Below are positions 54,541 to 63,212 of a DNA stretch of 64,000 nucleotides, piece after piece. The stretch is from Allobosea caraganae. Its GTDB lineage: Bacteria; Pseudomonadota; Alphaproteobacteria; Rhizobiales; Beijerinckiaceae. The position numbers and the translations under genes are program-made. The first letter of the stretch is position 1, and each line of letters begins with the position of its first letter. The notes under the pieces are model-generated. The model was given only the letters and a program-made list of their open reading frames with translations, did not search any database and was not told the origin of the DNA. The DNA lies in assembly GCF_003351345.1 (NCBI RefSeq), contig NZ_QQTO01000035.1, positions 78,096-142,095 on the forward strand, in the 5' to 3' direction.

Positions 54541-55032
54541 CAGGAAAGTCTGACCTCGCCGCGCCGCCTCGGCCTCTGGATCGTCGCCCTGGTCTTCGTG
54601 CTGGACCAGGCGAGCAAGCTCTGGCTGCTCTTCGGCGTCAGGATCGCCGAGAACGGCCCCTATGCGGTCACGCCCTTCATGGACATCGTGCTCGCCTGGA
54701 ACCGCGGCATCTCCTACGGGCTCTTCCAGCAGTACAGCGACCTCGGGCGCTGGCTCTTGGTGGTGGTTTCCTTCGCCGCGGTGATCTGGCTCGGGCGCTG
54801 GCTCTGGAACGCGAGCGGCCGGCTCACCGTGGTCAGCCTCGCGCTGATCATTGGTGGAGCGCTCGGCAATGGCGTCGACCGGGCCGTCTACGGTGCGGTC
54901 GTCGACTTCGTCCATCTGTATTATCGCAGCTTTAGCTGGTATATCTTCAATATCGCCGACGCCGCCATCGTTGTGGGAGTGATCGGTCTGCTCTATGAGT
55001 CGCTGCGACCCGGTGCGGAAAAGGCGGCCTGA
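54496..55032 (+). CDS. lspA: Lipoprotein signal peptidase (signal peptidase II)
   Basis: Aspartic protease of the inner membrane that cleaves prolipoprotein signal peptides; 178 residues from the first ATG. Four membrane segments are visible (LGLWIVALVFVLDQASKLWLL, WLLVVVSFAAVIWL, VVSLALIIGGALGNGVDR, AAIVVGVIGLLYESL). Catalytic Asp residues lie in GNGVDRAVYGAVVDFVH and FNIADAAIVVG, with the conserved NRGISYG before them. Residues 1-13 are encoded by a repeat, so ATG 54535 (MRQESLTSPRRLGLW) is the more natural start. It is the target of globomycin in other bacteria and probably co-transcribed with ileS. Confidence 0.93.
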   Translation: MSGKSGDRFSDQDMRQESLTSPRRLGLWIVALVFVLDQASKLWLLFGVRIAENGPYAVTPFMDIVLAWNRGISYGLFQQYSDLGRWLLVVVSFAAVIWLGRWLWNASGRLTVVSLALIIGGALGNGVDRAVYGAVVDFVHLYYRSFSWYIFNIADAAIVVGVIGLLYESLRPGAEKAA

Positions 55033-55107
55033 GTTCGGCTCTTGCCATCGTTTCGCCGCTCGTCTGATGTTGAGACGGGAATGAGGAAGTCCCGAGGGAG
55101 GTTTGAC

Positions 55108-55752
55108 ATGGCTTACCGCAACCGCATTCCGCAGCTCGTCGTGGCTGGTGGCTTGCTGCTGGCGGCGTCGCCGGCTTTCGCCCAGGAGGGCATGCTCTTC
55201 CAGCGCCTCATGCAGGGCGTGATGGGCAATAGCGAGGATAACATCGATTATCGCCAGCGCCCGCCGCTGGTCGTGCCGCCTTCGTCCGCGCTGCCGCGTC
55301 CGCAGGATCCGGCCTCGACGCGCAATGCCGCCTGGCCGAACGACCCGGACGTCGCCGCGCGCCGCGAGGCCGCGCGCAATTCGCTGATCCCGACCGAGAA
55401 CGAGAAGTACCGCAACAACCCGATGCTGAGCCAGCAGGAGCTGCGCCGCGGCCGCACCTTGCAGCAGCAATCGGCCGGGAACATCACCACCGAAGAGCTC
55501 AACAACTACAACAACCAGATCGCGCCGATCCGCATCGGCCGCGATCTCGCCTCGCAGCGCAACCAGGACGACCTCTCCAAGCTGACCTATGGCTCCGAGC
55601 CGGCGCGTCAGCTGCTGACGGAGCCGCCGACCGGCTATCGCCGCCCCGTCGGCTCGGCGCCGCTCGGCCCCGGCCAGAGTGGTCCGGTCGAGGACAGGCA
55701 GGCCGTCGGCCAGCTCGAATTCGTGACCGGCCAGAAGCCGCCGAGCCAGTGA
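55108..55752 (+). CDS. Exported Pro/Gln/Asn-rich protein, possibly BamF/DUF3035-like
   Basis: A 214-residue periplasmic protein with signal peptide QLVVAGGLLLAASPAFAQ (cleavage AFA-Q; no lipobox Cys). The mature part begins EGMLFQRLMQGVMGNSEDNIDYRQRPPLVVPPSSALPRP and is largely disordered-looking with many Gln, Asn, Arg and Pro. GGGAGG seven bases before ATG 55108 fixes the start. Its place between lspA and the M16 peptidase genes, and the RPPLVVPP...LPRP stretch, recall the DUF3035/BamF outer-membrane assembly subunit of other alphaproteobacteria, but the cysteine anchor is missing, so this assignment is tentative. Confidence 0.75.
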   Translation: MAYRNRIPQLVVAGGLLLAASPAFAQEGMLFQRLMQGVMGNSEDNIDYRQRPPLVVPPSSALPRPQDPASTRNAAWPNDPDVAARREAARNSLIPTENEKYRNNPMLSQQELRRGRTLQQQSAGNITTEELNNYNNQIAPIRIGRDLASQRNQDDLSKLTYGSEPARQLLTEPPTGYRRPVGSAPLGPGQSGPVEDRQAVGQLEFVTGQKPPSQ

Positions 55753-55958
55753 CGGGACGGGGCGGCGCGGTCATCGCTCCGTCTTGGGCTTGAGCTCCTG
55801 GGCTTGAGGTTGTCCTCCGGCCCAAGACTGCGCCGCGCGCATGGCCGAGGCCGCGCGGGAAACATCTGCCATTCGGTTCTGGCGGTCGCCGCACCGCGTG
55901 CCTATGTTCATCAAACGCCTGCTGTCCTGTGGGCGCTGTTCCAGGGAGCTGGTCGAAG

Positions 55959-57254
55959 GTGAACGTGCATTTGCGCCAGAGCGAGGCTGTCCAGCCGGTC
56001 GAATCCTTCCGGCTCGGCAATGGGCTCGATGTCGTGGTCGTGCCGGATACGCGCGCGCCGGTCGTCACCCACATGGTCTGGTACCGCAACGGCTCGGCCG
56101 ATGATCCGGCGGGCAAGTCCGGCATCGCGCATTTCCTAGAGCACCTGATGTTCAAGGGCACGGCGCGCTGGCCGGCCGGCGAGTTCTCCAAGATCGTCGC
56201 CGGTTATGGCGGCCAGGAGAACGCCTTCACCTCCTTCGACTACACCGCCTATTTCCAGCGCGTGCCGAAAGAGCACCTGCGCGCGATGATGGACTACGAG
56301 GCCGACCGCATGACCGGGCTGGCCTTCGACGAGAGCGTCGTCGCGCCTGAGCGCAACGTGGTGCTGGAGGAGCGGCGCATGCGCGTCGATGCCGACCCGG
56401 CCGCCCAGCTCGGCGAGGAATTCTCCTCGGCGCTGTTCGTGCACCACCCCTATGGCACGCCGGTCATCGGCTGGGAGCATGAGATCGAGGGCCTCTCGCG
56501 CGACGACGCCTTCACCTACTACCAGCGCTTCTACACGCCCGAGAACGCGATCCTCGTCGTCGCCGGCGACACCAACGCCACTGAGGTCCGCAAGCTCGCC
56601 GAGGAGACCTACGGCAAGATCGCCGGCACCGGCGCCACGCCGCTGCGCAAGCGCCCGGCCGAGCCCGACCCGCGCGCCGCGCGCCGCGTCGCGCTCTCCG
56701 ATCCGCGCGTGCACCAGCCCTCGCTGCGCCGCGCCTGGCTGACGCCGACCTATCTCAGCGCCAGCGATCGCGACGAGGTCTTCGCGCTCGAACTCGCGGC
56801 CGAGATTTTGGGCGGTGGTACGACCTCGCGGCTCTACCGCAAGCTCTGCGTCGAGCAGGAGATCGCCGCCGGCGCCAGCGCCTACTTCATGGGCTCGATG
56901 GTCGACCGCGCCGCCTTCCAGCTCTCGACCAGCCCGCGCCCCGGCACCGAGATGGACAAGCTCGAAGCGGGCCTGGACGCCGCGCTCGCGACCTTCCTCG
57001 CGGAGGGGCCGAGCGAGGTCGAGCTCGCCCGCGCCCGGACGCGGCTCGTCGCCGAGACGATCTTCGCGCGCGACAGCCAGTCCTCGCTCGCCCGCATCTT
57101 CGGTTCGGCCCTCGCGGTCGGCGAGACGGTCGAAGACGTGCTGTCCTGGCCGCAGCGCATCGAAGCGGTCGGCCGCGATGCCGTGGTCGAAGCGGCCCGC
57201 CGCTATCTCAAGCCGGACCGTTCGGTCACCGGCCTGCTGTTGCCGTCGGCCTGA
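55959..57254 (+). CDS. M16 family zinc peptidase (catalytic partner)
   Basis: Pitrilysin-type peptidase of about 431 residues. The inverted zinc motif HFLEH (His58, Glu61, His62) lies in GKSGIAHFLEHLMFKGT, and the distal Glu is in NVVLEERRMRVDADP. The second half is the M16 C-terminal domain with ARTRLVAETIFARDSQ. A GGGAG stretch ten bases before GTG 55959 makes that start better than GTG 55929. The next gene is a paralogue without the zinc motif, so the two probably form a heterodimer as in other alphaproteobacterial M16 pairs. Likely periplasmic or cytoplasmic peptide degradation; no signal peptide is clear. Confidence 0.93.
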   Translation: MNVHLRQSEAVQPVESFRLGNGLDVVVVPDTRAPVVTHMVWYRNGSADDPAGKSGIAHFLEHLMFKGTARWPAGEFSKIVAGYGGQENAFTSFDYTAYFQRVPKEHLRAMMDYEADRMTGLAFDESVVAPERNVVLEERRMRVDADPAAQLGEEFSSALFVHHPYGTPVIGWEHEIEGLSRDDAFTYYQRFYTPENAILVVAGDTNATEVRKLAEETYGKIAGTGATPLRKRPAEPDPRAARRVALSDPRVHQPSLRRAWLTPTYLSASDRDEVFALELAAEILGGGTTSRLYRKLCVEQEIAAGASAYFMGSMVDRAAFQLSTSPRPGTEMDKLEAGLDAALATFLAEGPSEVELARARTRLVAETIFARDSQSSLARIFGSALAVGETVEDVLSWPQRIEAVGRDAVVEAARRYLKPDRSVTGLLLPSA

Positions 57255-57312
57255 GGCCGGCGCCCTTCTCCAAATTGGGTGGGGCGAAGGCGCCCCGCCG
57301 TCAGGACACGTC

Positions 57313-58608
57313 ATGAACGCGCCTATTCCCGTCGCTCCGCTCTCGCTCTCCGGCCCCGCGCTCAAGGTGCAGACGGTTCGCTCCGCCGCCGGCATCGAGG
57401 CCTGGCTGGTCGAGGAGCACAGCCTGCCGCTGGTCGCGGTCGACTTCGCCTTCGACGGTGGTGCGACCCGCGATCCCGATAATTCGGCCGGCAGCGCCTA
57501 TCTCGTCTCCGGCCTGCTCGACGAGGGCGCCGGCGACCTCGACGCCGAGGCCTTCCAGGGCAAGCTCGCCGACCATGCCATCAGCCTCGGCTTCGATGCG
57601 CGCCGCGACGATTTCCACGGCCAGATGCAGACCCTCTCCAGCCATCGCGACACCGCCTTCGAGCTGCTGGCGCTGGCGCTGAACGCGCCGCGCTTCGATG
57701 CGGATGCGGTCGCGCGGGTGAAGTCGCAGGTCATCGCCGGCCTGCAGCGCCAGGCCCAGAACCCCGAGACGCTCTGCCGCAAGGCGCTCTTCGCCGCCGC
57801 CTATCCCGGCCACGCCTATGGCCGGCCGGAGCACGGCGATATCGACAGCGTCTCGCGCATGGAGCCTGCCGGGCTGAAGGCGCTCTCGGGCGGGTTGCTC
57901 ACCCGCGCCGGGCTGAAGATCGTCGTGGTCGGCGACATCACCGCCGAGGAGCTGTCGCGCCGGCTCGATCAGGTCTTCGGCGCCCTGCCGGCCGGTTCGC
58001 CGCGCGTGCTTCCGCCAGAGCCGATCGCCGTCCAGGGCCTCGGCGAGACCCATGTCATCGATCTCGACGTGCCCCAGACGGTGCTGCGCTTCGTCGGCCC
58101 CGGCCCGACCTGGCACGATCCCGATTTCATCGCGGCGAGCGTGCTGAACCATATCCTCGGCGGCTCGGCCTTCACCTCGCGCCTCTTCCTCGAGGTGCGC
58201 GAGAAGCGCGGCCTCGCCTATGGCGTCTCCTCCAGCCTGCTCCCCCTACGCGAGAGTGCCCTGGTGATCGGCGGCACCGCGACGCGCAACGACCGCGCGG
58301 CGGAATCGCTCGCTGTCATCCGCGAGGAGATGCTCAAGCTCGCCAATGACGGGCCGAGCGAGCACGAGGTCGAGGAAGCCAAGCGCTACATTATCGGCTC
58401 CTACCCGCTGCGCTTCGACACCTCGCCCAAGATCGCCGGGGAGCTCCTCAACCTTGCCATCCGGGGCGACGGCCCGGACTATCTCGGCGAGCGCAACAAG
58501 CACTTTGCCGCGGTGACGCTCGACGACGTCAAGCGCGTCGCCAGGCGCTTCTTCGGCGATCCGCGCCTGCTCGTGCAGGCTGTCGGCCGCCCGGTCGGGC
58601 TCGCCTGA
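57313..58608 (+). CDS. M16 family protein lacking the zinc motif (partner subunit)
   Basis: A 431-residue M16 homologue. Where the active partner has HxxEH, it reads GSAYLVSGLLDEGAGDL, so zinc binding is lost and the subunit is non-catalytic. Otherwise the fold is intact: LNHILGGSAFTSRLFLEVREKRGLAYGVSSSL is the conserved R/Y substrate-gripping motif of the C-terminal domain in the beta-type subunit. Start ATG 57313; a longer frame starting inside the previous gene is rejected. It follows the catalytic gene by 58 bases, in one operon. Confidence 0.93.
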   Translation: MNAPIPVAPLSLSGPALKVQTVRSAAGIEAWLVEEHSLPLVAVDFAFDGGATRDPDNSAGSAYLVSGLLDEGAGDLDAEAFQGKLADHAISLGFDARRDDFHGQMQTLSSHRDTAFELLALALNAPRFDADAVARVKSQVIAGLQRQAQNPETLCRKALFAAAYPGHAYGRPEHGDIDSVSRMEPAGLKALSGGLLTRAGLKIVVVGDITAEELSRRLDQVFGALPAGSPRVLPPEPIAVQGLGETHVIDLDVPQTVLRFVGPGPTWHDPDFIAASVLNHILGGSAFTSRLFLEVREKRGLAYGVSSSLLPLRESALVIGGTATRNDRAAESLAVIREEMLKLANDGPSEHEVEEAKRYIIGSYPLRFDTSPKIAGELLNLAIRGDGPDYLGERNKHFAAVTLDDVKRVARRFFGDPRLLVQAVGRPVGLA

Positions 58609-58656
58609 CGGACACAGCCATCGCTCTTCTCTCCTCCCGACGACGGATCACACGCC

Positions 58657-59979
58657 ATGTTGCAGCAAAGCTTCGATCTCGCGCTTGAATCCGGTGTCGG
58701 CCCGGGCGGCATCCCCGATGCCGCCTTCGAGAAAGCGCTGGCCGATCTTGCCCCCGCGCTCGCTCGCCTGAAGGGCGAGGCCGAGGCGAAATCCCTGCCG
58801 CTGCTCGGCCTGCCCTCCGACACCGCTGACCTGCCGCCGGTCCACGAAGCCGCCAAGCGCCTGCGCGAGGGCGCGACCGACATCCTCGTGCTCGGCACCG
58901 GCGGCTCCAGCCTCGGCGGCCAGACGCTGGCGCAGTTGACGGGCTACGGTACGACCGGCCTCTCCAGTTTCCTGCCGGAGCCGCGCGTCCATTTCATCGA
59001 CAACCTCGACCCGCTCACCTACGAGGCGCTGCTCAAGAAGCTGCCGCTGAAGACCACGAAATTCGTCTCGATCTCGAAATCGGGCGGCACCGGCGAGACC
59101 CTGCTGCAGACCATTGCGGCGATCACGGCCTTGCGCGGCGCCGGCATCGCCGATGCCGGCCTCGGCTGGCATTTCCAGGGCCTGTCCGAGCCGGCCAGGC
59201 CCGGCAAGCTGCACGCATTGCGCGCGCTGCTCGAACCCTTCGGCACGCCCTTCCTCGACCATCACACCGGCGTCGGCGGCCGCTACTCGGTGCTGACCAA
59301 TTGCGGCCTGCTGCCGGCCGCGGCACTCGGCCTGAACATCGAGGCGCTGCGCACTGGGGCGGCCAAGGCTTTGGCGCCGCTCGTTGCCGGCAAGGGCGTG
59401 CGCGAGGTGCCGGCTGCGCTCGGCGCGGCTTTGCACCTTGCCGCCATGCGCTCGGGCAAGGGCATCGCCGTGCTGATGCCCTATGCCGACAAGCTCGCGC
59501 TGCTGACGCGCTGGTGGGTCCAGCTCTGGGCCGAGAGCCTGGGCAAGGACGGCAAGGGCACGCAGCCGGTAGGCGCGCTCGGCCCGGTCGATCAGCATTC
59601 GCAGCAGCAGCTCTACCTCGGCGGCCCGCGCGACAAGTTCTTCACGGTGCTGACCGTCGGCGCCAAGGGCAAGGGTCCGAAGATCGATGCCGCCCTTGCC
59701 AGCGTGATCGGCGATGCGGATTTCGCCGGCAAGACGATCGGCGATCTCGTCGCGGCCCAGGGCGTCGCGATGGTCGACACCTTCGCCAAGAATGGCTGCT
59801 CGGTGCGCCGCTTCCATGTCGATCATGTCGACGAGACCGTGCATGGCGAGATCCTGATGCATTTCATGCTGGAGACGATCCTCACCGGCTACGCCATGGG
59901 CGTCGATCCGTTCGACCAGCCGGCGGTGGAGGAGGCGAAGCTCCTCGCCAAGCGCTATCTTGCCGAAGGGCGCGGCTGA
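58657..59979 (+). CDS. pgi: Glucose-6-phosphate isomerase
   Basis: Interconverts glucose 6-phosphate and fructose 6-phosphate. At 440 residues it belongs to the short bacterial form, over 100 residues smaller than E. coli Pgi. Sugar-phosphate binding motifs are visible in LVLGTGGSSLGGQTL near residue 85 and VSISKSGGTGETLLQT near residue 135; GVGGRYSVLTNCGLLPA and the later QHSQQQLYLGGPRDKFFTV contain catalytic residues. It lies between the M16 pair and mutL, far from zwf-pgl-eda, but together these genes connect fructose 6-phosphate to the Entner-Doudoroff route. Confidence 0.95.
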   Translation: MLQQSFDLALESGVGPGGIPDAAFEKALADLAPALARLKGEAEAKSLPLLGLPSDTADLPPVHEAAKRLREGATDILVLGTGGSSLGGQTLAQLTGYGTTGLSSFLPEPRVHFIDNLDPLTYEALLKKLPLKTTKFVSISKSGGTGETLLQTIAAITALRGAGIADAGLGWHFQGLSEPARPGKLHALRALLEPFGTPFLDHHTGVGGRYSVLTNCGLLPAAALGLNIEALRTGAAKALAPLVAGKGVREVPAALGAALHLAAMRSGKGIAVLMPYADKLALLTRWWVQLWAESLGKDGKGTQPVGALGPVDQHSQQQLYLGGPRDKFFTVLTVGAKGKGPKIDAALASVIGDADFAGKTIGDLVAAQGVAMVDTFAKNGCSVRRFHVDHVDETVHGEILMHFMLETILTGYAMGVDPFDQPAVEEAKLLAKRYLAEGRG

Positions 59980-60075
59980 CGATTCGCGTTAGCCCGCCTG
60001 GTTCTTTGATTCGACGCATTTTCTCCACGCGAACCGGCAGCCACTTCGCTTGAAAATGCTTCTGCTGGGCCAGAC

Positions 60076-61881
60076 ATGACCGTTCGCCGCCTCGACCCCA
60101 TCCTCGTCGATCGCATCGCCGCCGGCGAGGTGATCGAGCGGCCGGCCGCGGCCGTGAAGGAGCTGGTCGAGAACGCGATCGATGCCGGCGCCCACACCAT
60201 CGCGGTGACGATCGCCGCCGGTGGTCGCGAGCTGATCCGCGTCGTCGATGACGGCATCGGCATGTCGCCGGAGGACCTGGCGCTTTGCGTCGAGCGCCAC
60301 GCCACCTCGAAACTGCCGGACGGCGACCTCTTCGCCATCGACACGCTCGGCTTCCGCGGCGAGGCCCTGCCCTCGATCGGCTCGGTGGCGCGGCTCTCGA
60401 TCACCACCCGCCGGCGCGAGGCCCAGCAGGGCCACGCCCTCGTCGTCGAGGCCGGCGAGAAGGGCGTCGTCCGCCCCGCTGCCGCGGCCGCCGGCACGCG
60501 CATCGAGGTCAGCGACCTCTTCATCTTCACGCCGGCCCGGCTCAAGTTCCTAAAGAGCGACCGGGCCGAGGCGCAGGCCGTCTCCGACATGCTGCGCCGG
60601 CTCGCCATCGCGCATCCCGCGATCCGTTTCTCGCTCGGCGGCGATCATGTCACCGGCTTCGACTGGCCGGCCGAGCCGATTGGCGAAGAGGGGCAGCTGC
60701 GCCGGCTCTCCCGCGCGCTCGGCCGCGATTTCCCCGAGAATGCGCTCAGGCTCGACGCCGCCCGCGAAGGCTTCCGCGTCACGGGCTTCGCCGGCCTGCC
60801 GACCTTCCATCGCGGCACCTCGGCCGGCGTGCACCTCGCCGTCAACGGCCGCCCGGTGCGCGACAAGCTCCTGCTCTCGGCCGTGCGTGGCGCCTATGCC
60901 GACGTCGTGCCCTCCGATCGGCACCCCGTGCTCTTCCTCGACGTCGGCTGCGAGCCCAACCTCGTCGACGTCAACGTCCACCCGGCCAAGAGCGAGGTCC
61001 GCTTCCGCGATCCCGCTCTGGTCCGTGGCCTCGTCGTCTCCGGCCTGAAGGCGGCGCTCGCCGAGGCCGGCCATCGCGCCACGACGACCGGCGGCGCCCG
61101 CACGCTGGAAGCCTTCCGTGCCGTCTTCGCCGGCGGCAGCAACGGCACGTCGATCCAGCGCCCGATCTTCCCGGCCGGCCCGGGTTGGACGAGCCCGTCA
61201 TCCAGCTTCGGCGAACCGCCGCAATCCGGCTTCGCCGAATTCGCCGCTCCTTCCGCCGACGCCCGCGCCCATGTCGCGGAGCCCGCGCCGGATGCGCTCG
61301 ACCGGCCGCTCGGCGCCGCCCGCGCGCAGGTCCACGAGACCTATATCCTCGCCCAGACCCGCGACGGCATGGTCATCGTCGACCAGCACGCCGCCCATGA
61401 GCGGCTGGTCTATGAGCGCCTGAAGGCCGAGCGCGCGCGATCGGGCATTGCGCGCCAAGCGCTGCTCCTGCCCGAGGTGGTCGAGCTCGATCCGGTCGAT
61501 GCCGACCGGCTCAACGCCGCCTCCGACGATCTCGCCTCGCTCGGCCTGACCATCGAATCCTTTGGCCCCGGCGCGGTGCTGGTGCGCGAGGCGCCGAGCG
61601 CGCTGGCCGGCGGCAACCTCCAGAAGCTGGTGCGCGACGTCGCCGACACGCTTGCGGAGCACGGCGATTCCGGCTCGCTGGAGCGCCGGCTCGACCATGT
61701 GCTGGCGACCATGGCCTGCCATAACTCGGTGCGCGCTGGCCGGCGCCTGCGTCCCGAGGAGATGGACGCGCTGCTGCGCGAGATGGAGGTCACGCCCAAT
61801 TCCGGCCAGTGCAACCACGGCCGGCCGACCTATGTCGAGCTGAAGCTCAGCGATATCGAGAAGCTGTTCGGGCGGCGTTAG
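60076..61881 (+). CDS. mutL: DNA mismatch repair protein MutL (endonuclease-type)
   Basis: GHKL ATPase that couples MutS mismatch recognition to strand incision; 601 residues. The N-terminal ATPase has VKELVENAIDAGAH, VVDDGIGM, RHATSKL and LGFRGEALPSIGSV, plus VNVHPAKSEVRFRD in the second subdomain. A linker of about 100 residues rich in Pro/Ser leads to the C-terminal dimerisation domain, where VDQHAAHERLVYE matches the metal-binding DQHA(X)2E(X)4E motif (Asp436). This marks a MutL with its own nicking activity, as in bacteria without MutH. It lies downstream of pgi with its own start. Confidence 0.97.
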   Translation: MTVRRLDPILVDRIAAGEVIERPAAAVKELVENAIDAGAHTIAVTIAAGGRELIRVVDDGIGMSPEDLALCVERHATSKLPDGDLFAIDTLGFRGEALPSIGSVARLSITTRRREAQQGHALVVEAGEKGVVRPAAAAAGTRIEVSDLFIFTPARLKFLKSDRAEAQAVSDMLRRLAIAHPAIRFSLGGDHVTGFDWPAEPIGEEGQLRRLSRALGRDFPENALRLDAAREGFRVTGFAGLPTFHRGTSAGVHLAVNGRPVRDKLLLSAVRGAYADVVPSDRHPVLFLDVGCEPNLVDVNVHPAKSEVRFRDPALVRGLVVSGLKAALAEAGHRATTTGGARTLEAFRAVFAGGSNGTSIQRPIFPAGPGWTSPSSSFGEPPQSGFAEFAAPSADARAHVAEPAPDALDRPLGAARAQVHETYILAQTRDGMVIVDQHAAHERLVYERLKAERARSGIARQALLLPEVVELDPVDADRLNAASDDLASLGLTIESFGPGAVLVREAPSALAGGNLQKLVRDVADTLAEHGDSGSLERRLDHVLATMACHNSVRAGRRLRPEEMDALLREMEVTPNSGQCNHGRPTYVELKLSDIEKLFGRR

Positions 61882-61930
61882 GCGCTCCCGGACGCGGCAG
61901 GCGCCTGATGGCAAGGCGAAGGCGCGGATC

Positions 61931-62431
61931 CTAGAGCTGCGCCGTCATGCCGCCATCGATCATGACGGTGCTGCCGGTCATGAAAGGGTGTTCGTCCGAG
62001 GCGATGGCGAGAACGGTGCGGGCGATCTCCTCCGCCGTCGCCATTCGCCTCATAGCCGGGATCAGCCCGCCATAGAGCTCCGCGACGCGGTTGACGAAAC
62101 GCTCGACCTCCCCGGCATCGCGGATATCGGCGCGGAGGAAGCGGACGTCGCCGCCCGCGCCGCGGATCGCGCGCTCGATCTCCCGTCCGAGCTCTTCGCG
62201 GCGGCCGCAGAAGCCGACGCGCCCGCCCTCGGCCGCGAAGGCCTTCACCGCGGCGAGGTCGATGCCCGAGGTGCCGCCGGTCACGATCACGACCTTGTTC
62301 GTGAATCTTTGGCCGCGAGCGCTGCCGTTCTCGTCCTGCGCTTTTGCAGCCGTGGCCGTCGAGGCTGTGAGGAGGGCCACGCTGGATAGAAACGCGCGAC
62401 GGTTCGGGCCGGGTTGGGAAAGCGGTGGCAT
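61931..62431 (-). pseudogene. Broken short-chain dehydrogenase/reductase gene with internal deletion
   Basis: A 166-residue product with a Tat/Sec-like leader (NRRAFLSSVALLTASTATA), then the SDR Rossmann start VVIVTGGTSGIDLAAVKAFA (Asp replaces the third Gly), GFCGRREELGREIERA and DIRDAGEVERFVNRVAELYG. After YGG the sequence jumps to LIPAMRRMATAEEIARTVLAIA and the C-terminal MTGSTVMIDGGM. The NNAG strand and the Ser-Tyr-Lys catalytic region, about 90-100 residues, are missing in frame. It cannot be an active SDR. It is divergent from a TetR gene with a palindromic operator between them, so the TetR may have controlled it. Confidence 0.82.
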
Positions 62432-62452
62432 TTTAGGGTCTCTCGTGAATAA

Positions 62453-62467
62453 ACTATACCGTATAGT
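62453..62467 (+). promoter_or_regulatory. TetR-type operator palindrome
   Basis: ACTATAC-C-GTATAGT is a perfect 15-base palindrome between the divergent SDR pseudogene and tetR gene, 22 bases before the SDR start and about 130 before tetR. It also resembles overlapping -10 boxes (TATACC / TATACG-like). It is the best candidate for the site bound by the TetR protein. Confidence 0.7.
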
Positions 62468-62595
62468 AAAGTTCATTGCACTCAAGGCGGCTTGCCGCTG
62501 TCGGGGCCGGAACCTACCCTCACATGTGAGTGAAGCTGGGATTCGACGATGAGCGAAGCGCCTGCGACCGCGGGATCCGCCCGGCCGGCCGCCGC

Positions 62596-63204
62596 ATGAG
62601 TGCGGCGTCGCAGGCCAGGCACGAGGCGATCCTGGCGGCGGCCAAGGCCGCTTTCCTGGAGGGCGGCTATCAGCTCGCGTCGATGGACCGCATCGCCGAG
62701 CGAGCCCAGACCACCAAGCGCACCGTCTACGATCATTTCGGCAGCAAGGACGCCTTGTTCTCCGCTGTCATTGCCGCAGCCTGCCGCAACGTCGTGGCGG
62801 CGCTGCCGGAGCCGGGCTCGCTGCCGAAAGACCCGCGCGAAGGGCTCGCGCAATTCGCCCGCGAGGTCGCCGACGTCATCGGCACGGTCGGCTGCATCCG
62901 CCTGCAGCGGCTCGTCATCTCCGAATCGGAGCGCCACCCGCATTTCGCCGGCATGCTCTATGACACCGCCCTGATGGGTGCCGAGAATGTCCTGGCGGAT
63001 TATCTGGAGCGCTGCGTCGCGGACGACTGGCTGAAGCCGCATGATTGCCGCGCCTCGGCCCGCCTCCTCATCGACGTCATGGTCCATGGCGCGAGCTTGC
63101 GGAAGCTTTTCGCCGTCGCGGAGCGCGAGGAGGAGCAGGACGCTTCGAACGAGAAGGCCGACCATATGATCGACATGCTCATCGCGGCCTATCGGCCGCA
63201 TTGA
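62596..63204 (+). CDS. TetR/AcrR family transcriptional regulator
   Basis: A repressor of about 202 residues. The N-terminal helix-turn-helix is HEAILAAAKAAFLEGGYQL..MDRIAERAQTTKRTVYDHFGSKDALFSAVI; the ligand-binding C-terminal domain has LQRLVISESERHPHFAGMLYD and VHGASLRKLFAV and is of the AefR/AcrR-like TetR_C group. ATG 62596 is chosen here; a GTG at 62530 in frame gives 22 more residues. Another frame from ATG 62549 (MSEAPATAGSARPAAA) ends in TGA overlapping ATG 62596, which may mean a frameshift in the original N-terminus. Its likely target is the palindrome at 62453-62467. Confidence 0.9.
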   Translation: MSAASQARHEAILAAAKAAFLEGGYQLASMDRIAERAQTTKRTVYDHFGSKDALFSAVIAAACRNVVAALPEPGSLPKDPREGLAQFAREVADVIGTVGCIRLQRLVISESERHPHFAGMLYDTALMGAENVLADYLERCVADDWLKPHDCRASARLLIDVMVHGASLRKLFAVAEREEEQDASNEKADHMIDMLIAAYRPH

Positions 63205-63212
63205 GGCAGGCG

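Noticed and set aside
52899..54935. Plus-strand 678-codon frame inside ileS in another phase
   Set aside because: Arg/Pro/Gly-rich composition with no family motif; out of phase with ileS.
52312..55470. Minus-strand open frame of 1052 codons opposite ileS and lspA
   Set aside because: Antisense shadow; the plus strand carries full IleS and LspA motifs.
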